A stretch of DNA of 64,000 bases from Brachyhypopomus gauderio (taxonomy: Eukaryota; Chordata; Actinopteri; Gymnotiformes; Hypopomidae), in NCBI RefSeq assembly GCF_052324685.1, contig NC_135225.1:11660003-11724002 (forward strand). The letters are read 5' to 3'. The first letter of the stretch is position 1. Each line of letters begins with the position of its first letter. Of this stretch, positions 44,111-64,000 are shown piece after piece. Position numbers and translations under genes: made by a program. The notes under the pieces were generated by a model. That model was given only the letters and a program-made list of their open reading frames with translations, was not told the origin of the DNA and ran no database searches.

Positions 44111-45900
44111 CAACGCTGAAATTGGATTAGATCATCGAAACAACTGTGCATACTGATAAAGTGAATTAAGATCTGTGAAGCGAACTTGTTGAAAACAAAA
44201 CGGGTGGCAAACTGTACACCATTTGTTTCGGCTTGTATTTTAACAGCGAAAATCACACCGGAACTGAACTGATTAGTTTTAAAAACCGACATTGTTTCGA
44301 AACCAAAACGCATCGCCAGTGAAATCAGCTGCACATGGTCTGAGCAAACGGTTCGTCATTATTAGGAATGTACCATTACTTTGTGCAGCAAATATCTGTC
44401 TTTCTTTGCAGCTAGATCCAACTACCTCCCTGCACAAAATGGATTTTAAATCGAGCAAGGTCAATTTTAACTACACTATACATCATTTTAAAAACTATAC
44501 AGACGTTAATCTACACTTTTGATCATGATCCGTACAAAATACTCCAACCTTAAAACTCACCTCAAAACCGAACTGACCAGATCACGTCCTTCCCCACCGG
44601 ACTGATCTGCGCCGGATCTCGCAGGGAGGTGTGAACGGATAATTTACCGCTGGCACTTTAATCCGGAGTCAAACACTTACATTATAGCTTATCTTAAAGT
44701 ATTTTACTGGTCTATTCACGGTTTGTGTCTGTGTTTGTGTGTTTTAGTAGTACACAACCGCCTGTCTTATTCTGACAAATGGTTTGGATTAAGAAGTTAA
44801 GATTTCACTTCGAAGCAGTACAAAATAAACCCTGTGCTCTGTCCATCACTTTAAAGAAGACCTCTAGATCTAACGCGCCTGTCCCGAGGACACGGAGACA
44901 GAGTCAAGAATAAACGTGTCTAAGTACAGGGCAAAGTCCATCTACCACTAACACTAATAAAATATCGAGTTACCTCGTGTTCAGTTCAAACAACACTCGT
45001 AAACGCGAGCAGGGACACGTGTGCAGGGACAAGGTGCGTTCTCCCATCAGATCACAAAGTGTACTCAGGGGTGTCTGCCAAATCCTGTTAACGAGTGAAC
45101 TGGATCCCGAATCTGGGCCATTTCATGTCGCTAATGTAAATTCCTGGGCTGTGTAATAGGAAACGTACGTTACTTAGTTATACACGTATTCTGTACGCAC
45201 ATAACGCCTCCATTAATGTTAAGGCTGTTTTCTCTCTCAACCTTGTGTTCGTCTATGTCTGCGAGCAGTTATGTAACCAGTAGCAGATATTATAAATGTT
45301 CGTGATTATAGAGGGGTTAGATCTCTATAATCTAGTGTATGTAACAAGAGATCTCTGGACCGATCCATAATAAACTTTATTTTACTTGGACATCTAACCC
45401 ATGCTTTCGTCGCCAACAGATGTGGATAGAAACCCTTAAGTGCATCTGTTTTGGTAAATGCACAAAATCCTGAGGCAAATTGCCTGCACTCAAGACTGCA
45501 GTGTATTTTATTGATTGCTCATGTCTGTGGCTTTATGGATCTTATCCAAATTCCTTGCAGTACTCAAGGTCAAAACAGAATAATTAGTTTGTAAACGTGT
45601 TATGGATTACAGATGATTATAGAGTGCACATCTATGTAAAGAGGTGTCCACATTTAGCCTGCTTTTCATAGCTGGCTCTTTATAAAGATGGCAAAATCCA
45701 ACTGTATCTGCGATGGTCTTATGCTGTCGATTCAGTATCATCACTTAGTTTCATCCATGACTCAGGTCTTGAAGCATGTTTTGTAATTACTGTTCTCTTT
45801 GTAGCCACTGGAGGTTTTGTGGTTGGATAAGCATGTGTCATGCAGGGGCTGAAATAGACCCGAGGCAAAATCGCACTGCCTTTTAGAAGCCCTTTTCCTG
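44111..45900. other. Upstream region of the elongase gene
   Basis: Divergent intergenic DNA. CpG-bearing stretches around 44580-45020 may hold the elongase promoter and 5' UTR, but no splice-consistent 5' exon was fixed. No gene seen on the plus strand. Confidence 0.35.
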
Positions 45901-45959
45901 ATCTCCTTTTATCTTTTTCAATTTTGATGAAATGCTTGGACAAGCGACACCACGCTCAA

Positions 45960-46379
45960 TGACGGTATACCCTCAACTCGGCCGGACTGCCCGCCAGCGC
46001 TGCGACTGGCTTCGTCTCCTACGGCAAAGACACGGAACATACAAGCGTGCGTGAAGATACTGTAGCTCAGATGCCGTAGTTGACCGTTGCAGCGCTGAGG
46101 CGTTTGGAGGGGTGAATATGCGATAAGATCGCGGAGCTGTCCGTTTCAGTACTGCGCATTCAACCCGTCTTCGTTGTTTACGGCGATCGACATTGTTTTC
46201 TTTTTTCCACCTCATCCGCAGTATTTTTTTTTTAATTGGAAACCGATTTTACTTGATAATGGAGTCTGTTAAATTAAGTGTCTGCAAGTTTTCCAACAAA
46301 TATTGTACGGTCAGACACTCTACCGACTGCCTGCATTGGAAACCAACTCATGGTCTACCCCGAGTGGCTACATTAATAG
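45960..46379 (+). promoter_or_regulatory. psd: Candidate promoter and 5' exon, possibly of psd
   Basis: CpG-rich sequence (CGGCCGGACTGCCCGCCAGC) is followed by a block ending in an AATAG|GTTAGT donor after 46379. An ATG at 46259 opens MESVKLSVCKFSNKYC, which I do not recognise and which may be untranslated. The next acceptor on this strand that fits a transcript is 50564, so a 5' noncoding first exon of psd is the simplest reading. This is inference. Confidence 0.3.
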
Positions 46380-46399
46380 GTTAGTATGAAAGCTGCTTG

Positions 46400-49300
46400 T
46401 AATGACGTTGTTGTCCCTTTGGTTGTATTGAAGATTAAAACTGTAATTTGACCCCGTGCTTTACAGGGGTACTATACAGAAGTAGGTACATAACATACTT
46501 ACTGATGCAACCACTGCTGTATGGTTAGATACTTTGTTTTCTGAACCTAGTTTTTTTATCTTATTTTTCTTGAAAGCTTTATAAGTCAAAACGTACCTAC
46601 ATAATGTAAGTTAAAAATTATAAAGATATAATCTGTCCACCTAAATATTTTGAGATCTGTGAACAAAATTACTTTTTTAATGTATTGATTAGTGCAGCAA
46701 AGGTCTGCAGCTGATGCCAAGCTCTTAGAGTTATAGGCCTATAACTTATACTGAGCCTTGAAATGCATCCTGAAGTTATAGTGCAGAGTGTAAGTGCCTC
46801 ACGTGGGATTCTTTTCCTGAATAGTAGTGTTGAATGCCCCTTTTTAATTTCACAGCCCCTTTTTGCTCAAATGTTTTGTTGATTTATGTTGTTGCTGCAT
46901 TTTGAATATGAGAGTCTTCTTTGAGGTGACAGGCACAGTGCCAGCAGCTCAAAATGCACATTCTGTGCTGACTTCATAAAATATAAGCGTGCACCTAAGG
47001 TCTCTCACAAACAGCCTACATCATATTGCTCAAGTTTCACCCTGCCAGGGACTGCTTAAGAGAACAGTATTTCATCTGGCTAAACTGTGTTTGTTATCTA
47101 TAAAATTAGGCAGTAGTAAAAAAGAAATGTTTGATCTGGTGTGGCTGCTTTGTTTATCATACTGCAGTTTAACCTGTATCAAGAAATTCACACAAATATA
47201 CAGACACACAATCCGCTGCACTGTGCAGCAGACAAGTCCATAAATGAGGCACACTTAGATTTATTGTCCTAAAGGTGCAGAGTGCAGTGAAGTTAGGATG
47301 ATGCCTTTACTTTATGTGTGATTTTAATACTGCAGCTGATTCATAATGCACCACTGACTCAGCAGGAAGGCTCAGAAGTGCGTGCATTATGTTTGTTTGT
47401 ACCACCCTGAGCTACACTAAAGTTATGAACTGTTTCCCCAACTCTATGTCTAGTTTTAGCATCATACAGTTTTATCACCACATATTTTGTGGATGAGTTA
47501 TATGGGTATTTTATAACCCCCACCCTTCCAGCATTAGGAGTGAAATGAATGAATTCTTCAGAAAACTGTATGGCAGAAATACACTAATAAATAATAAAAT
47601 ACCAGCATCTACATTGGTAATTAGTAGTTAAGATATAATTAACATGGTAAGATTATAATTATATAGTATAATGAATAATTATATTATATAATAATATTAT
47701 ATAATTATATATTTAGCATAAAATAATTTGTGATGTCTTCACCCCTCCCAGCTCCAAATGGCTTTAGCTCAGCTTACTTACAGTATTTATAAATCTCTCA
47801 GGTTTTTGATGATGCTGTGAACCACACTGTAACCCTTTAACTGCTTTTTAATAGTCCTGTCCTTCACTAACATATGCAATATGTTATCATTGTTTTCCTG
47901 AGCTTTGTAAAGCTTTGTGTGAGTGAGTGCAATATATACATATACTCTACTTTAGCATTATTGATGAAGTGTGTAGGCTGGTGTGTTAAAGCCTACACAT
48001 TGAGCTTGTATCTCCTGGGATACAACAGTGTCTCTGCGGAAGCTCAGATTCATTCATGTATGATCACTGCCTGTTGTTTCCTTATTTCCTCTTCAACCCC
48101 CTGTGTTAATCCATATGAGGGACATGGTCCTCCCCACCTCTCCTTGTACCCAGTAAGCTGAGCCCTTCACTGTCCGTCACTTTGACACTGCAAAGTATGC
48201 TGGCTAGCACCTCACACAGATAGGCTCCTCTCCAGATTCACTTAATTATTTGACTGGGGGTGGGGCTTAAGGGCTTGAGTGACAAGCGAGATAAGGAAAG
48301 AGCTGTGCTGGACGTAAGGTTTGCAGGGGGCAGCAGGAAGAGGACTCACACTAAGTCGTGTGGGAGGCATAAATCCAGTTCGGATGATACAACAAAACAG
48401 GCAGGAGCTGTTTGTCTGAGAAGAGAGGACCAGAACGCAAGAACACAGATGCAGAATTCCTGAAGTCTCATGTCCACTGTTCTTCAGAGGATGGTAGGAA
48501 AAAGTATTATTTTGAAGTGTTGCAAAAGAGGTAGTACTATACAACATTTACAGCAGAGAGGATGTGAGGGGGTGGGGCAATCCTATTAGAGCTCTACAAA
48601 GGCAGGCCGAAATGCCTTGCTTAATAAGGTGTATGTGTTGCAGAATTAGCTCTCCATTGTCTATTCTTTACATGACATCTGAATTATGGAGGCAATTTTC
48701 TGTTTTTGTTTACTTGTACTTTGTTTACTTGATACAGAAGATAGAAAGAAGAAATAGAAGAAAGTCTTTTAAATATAAATTTACCATCTCCTGCAATCAG
48801 ATAAAATATATTGTCAATTTATTCATGATAATCCGTGGCATTATGGTTTATTTTATTGTTACGCATATTTTTATATACATGGCAGTCACAATATTGTTGG
48901 TACATTTGTCTTAATGGTTTAGGAAAAAGAGTCTTAGAGACAGAGGTTTGGCAAACATACAAGAAAGTTATCTTAGCATTTTCAAATATAGTCTAAGTTA
49001 CATTTCTGGTAAAAAGTCATTGTTTTGTTATGTTGGTCAATGTCAATTCTAATGCAGTTCTGATGGTATCATGCTCTTCCACCCTAGCAGGTGTGCAGTT
49101 TCAAACCCAACACTGTAGCTGCCAGACAAATACTGCAATTTTCAGAGGCTGCATTCATATTCAACCATGAGAAAAGCTGCAGTTTCATTTCTGACACACT
49201 CTCCCCTTAGAAATCTGATCCAGAGACTTTAATTAAGCAGGCATCCATTTCAGGTTGTTATTGGTTACCTTGGTGCAGGTAGGGTTGCAACTAGGACTTT

Positions 49301-49610
49301 AAAGTACTGCACCCTCTATAGTAACCAGGAGGGAACTGATGTCTTCAGCTGTATGACAAAAACAGGGCAGATGCTCTGAGCAATGGGTGTCAACAGGCAG
49401 AAGACAAACCCAGAAGCAGAGAGCTGTGGGACATTGTAATCAAGATGCAGTTCGGTTATTTTAGGCATTACATGTCCTACCTTTCTGTTCCATTAAGTTG
49501 ATGTGACCAAAGCAGTTCAGTTTCAGTAAAAGTAGGAGGTTTCGGATTTGTGCTTCAAATTATTATTTCAGAGACGCCAATCACTTTGAAAGGGAAATAT
49601 TAAAGGACGT

Positions 49611-49650
<40 letters not shown>

Positions 49651-50560
49651 AGAGGGAGTGTGAGAGGACGTGAGAGGGAATGTGTGTGTGCATGCGTGGA
49701 AAGGACACACCCCATATCACCCTCACCTCCCTTGTGCTGCTAAGGCAAATGCTGCATAAGGCTTTGCTGGCCAAAACTCACACAGGCATTACACCATGTG
49801 TGCAGAATTTGTAAATTATTTTAAACTATACTGTGTTATTAATTAGTTATAAGAGCTGATTAAACTTATACTTATCCTCCTTCGGTTGTTCATGTAATAT
49901 AGAAATAAATGCACTGAAATAACATCTCTTGCCAATTTAGATGCAGAGTTCCATTATCAATGACTAGAAACAGTGATGGGACACATTGGATTATCTGATT
50001 GTAGGAACTATTAAAGTAGGGATTCCCCTGGGATTAAGCAATTGCATGTATTTGAGAAAGTTTTTTTAAGGTTTGTTATCATATCCTTTAGACTTGTGTG
50101 GACAGATGTGTTTTATTAATTCAAAATATGTTCTATTATTTCTTCACTTAATGACATTTATACATTTGTTTAAGCTTCAAACTAATCCACTTATCTTACC
50201 TTACTGTTTTAAGTATGTTATTCCAATCCATATGGTGGAGATAGGTCACTTTCCATGGTTACGGATTACAGTAGATGGCAGAACCAATTTTCCCTTAAAA
50301 GCTCGGAGCACCATAAACTAGCCTTAATGTAGGAACATCATCTGAGGGAAACTGCTACCACACATGTTGAGGTTTGAGAGCACTTATCTTGGAATGATTA
50401 GCTGCTTGTTGTGGCCTCAAAATATTGTTGTTGATGATGATGATGATGATGATTATTATTATTATTATTATGAAAATAGAAGATGTGGATTCAAAATGCT
50501 TTTCTGTATTAATGAACACTTAAATGTGAGCATGCTTATCTGTATTATGTTTGTCTCTGA
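46400..50560. other. Putative first intron of psd / intergenic
   Basis: AT-rich with (GT)n at about 49611-49646 and (GAT)n(ATT)n at about 50424-50471. No other gene or named repeat seen. Confidence 0.35.
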
Positions 50561-50669
50561 CAGATGAGTTGAAGATGTTTCCCCACTGTGGGCACCCACC
50601 TCATTCCCAAGCAGAGATTATATTGTGTATTGATCAGTTACAGACAGCACAGTAGGTGTGCCCAGACTC

Positions 50670-63937
<13,268 letters not shown>

Positions 63938-64000
63938 GTAAGTCACACTTTTAGTGTATTAAGGGAGGGGGTGAGACCGTGAGCAAGTGAGAAAGCAAAA

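Overview
The window is vertebrate nuclear DNA. It has spliced genes with GT/AG introns, abundant (CA/GT)n microsatellites, tRNA-derived SINEs, a Tc1/mariner relic and hAT-type elements. The combination of a Tc1-like TIR, fish-type SINE tails and an Elovl8-like elongase points to a teleost, probably an ostariophysan; the species cannot be named from sequence alone. No prokaryotic operons, CRISPR arrays or complete rRNA/tRNA genes were seen.

Layout, left to right. (1) 1-9104: the 3' end of tspan15 (+ strand, three last coding exons, long 3' UTR). (2) 9157-17800: intergenic DNA with a dead Tc1-like transposon, three SINE copies, a tandem repeat and a dispersed repeat. (3) About 17850-31660: complete rufy2 (+), 18 coding exons, 698 codons, RUN - coiled coil - FYVE, with two possible alternative 5' exons. 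(4) About 32270-36110: complete hnrnph3-like gene (-), nine coding exons, 397 codons, three quasi-RRMs. (5) 36200-40740: intergenic DNA with a hAT-type element bounded by a perfect 8-bp duplication. (6) 40744-44110: complete ELOVL-family elongase (-), seven coding exons, 264 codons, closest to the Elovl4/Elovl8 clade. (7) 44111-50563: intergenic DNA and a probable 5' noncoding region. (8) 50564 to the window end: 5' two thirds of psd (EFA6A, +), running off the edge inside the Sec7 domain, with a strong candidate internal first exon at 60552-60631.

The genes do not form one pathway: an ADAM10-partner tetraspanin, an endosomal RUN/FYVE adaptor, a splicing-type RNA-binding protein, an ER fatty-acid elongase and an ARF6 exchange factor. 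From general knowledge, the tail-to-tail rufy2/hnrnph3 pair and nearby tspan15 match the human 10q21-22 neighbourhood, so this part looks like conserved synteny. rufy2 and psd both act in endosomal and plasma-membrane trafficking, but adjacency here implies no joint regulation.

Most of the unusual structure is repeat biology touching gene structure. (TG)n tracts take the place of the polypyrimidine tract at splice acceptors in two genes. A minisatellite copies a 5' splice-site motif many times. A SINE family carries a built-in GT tract. A 29-bp minisatellite is split by a hAT insertion. I did not find a convincing new enzymatic or defence system. Exon boundaries were worked out by hand from splice sites, reading phase and remembered family sequence; no search or alignment was run.
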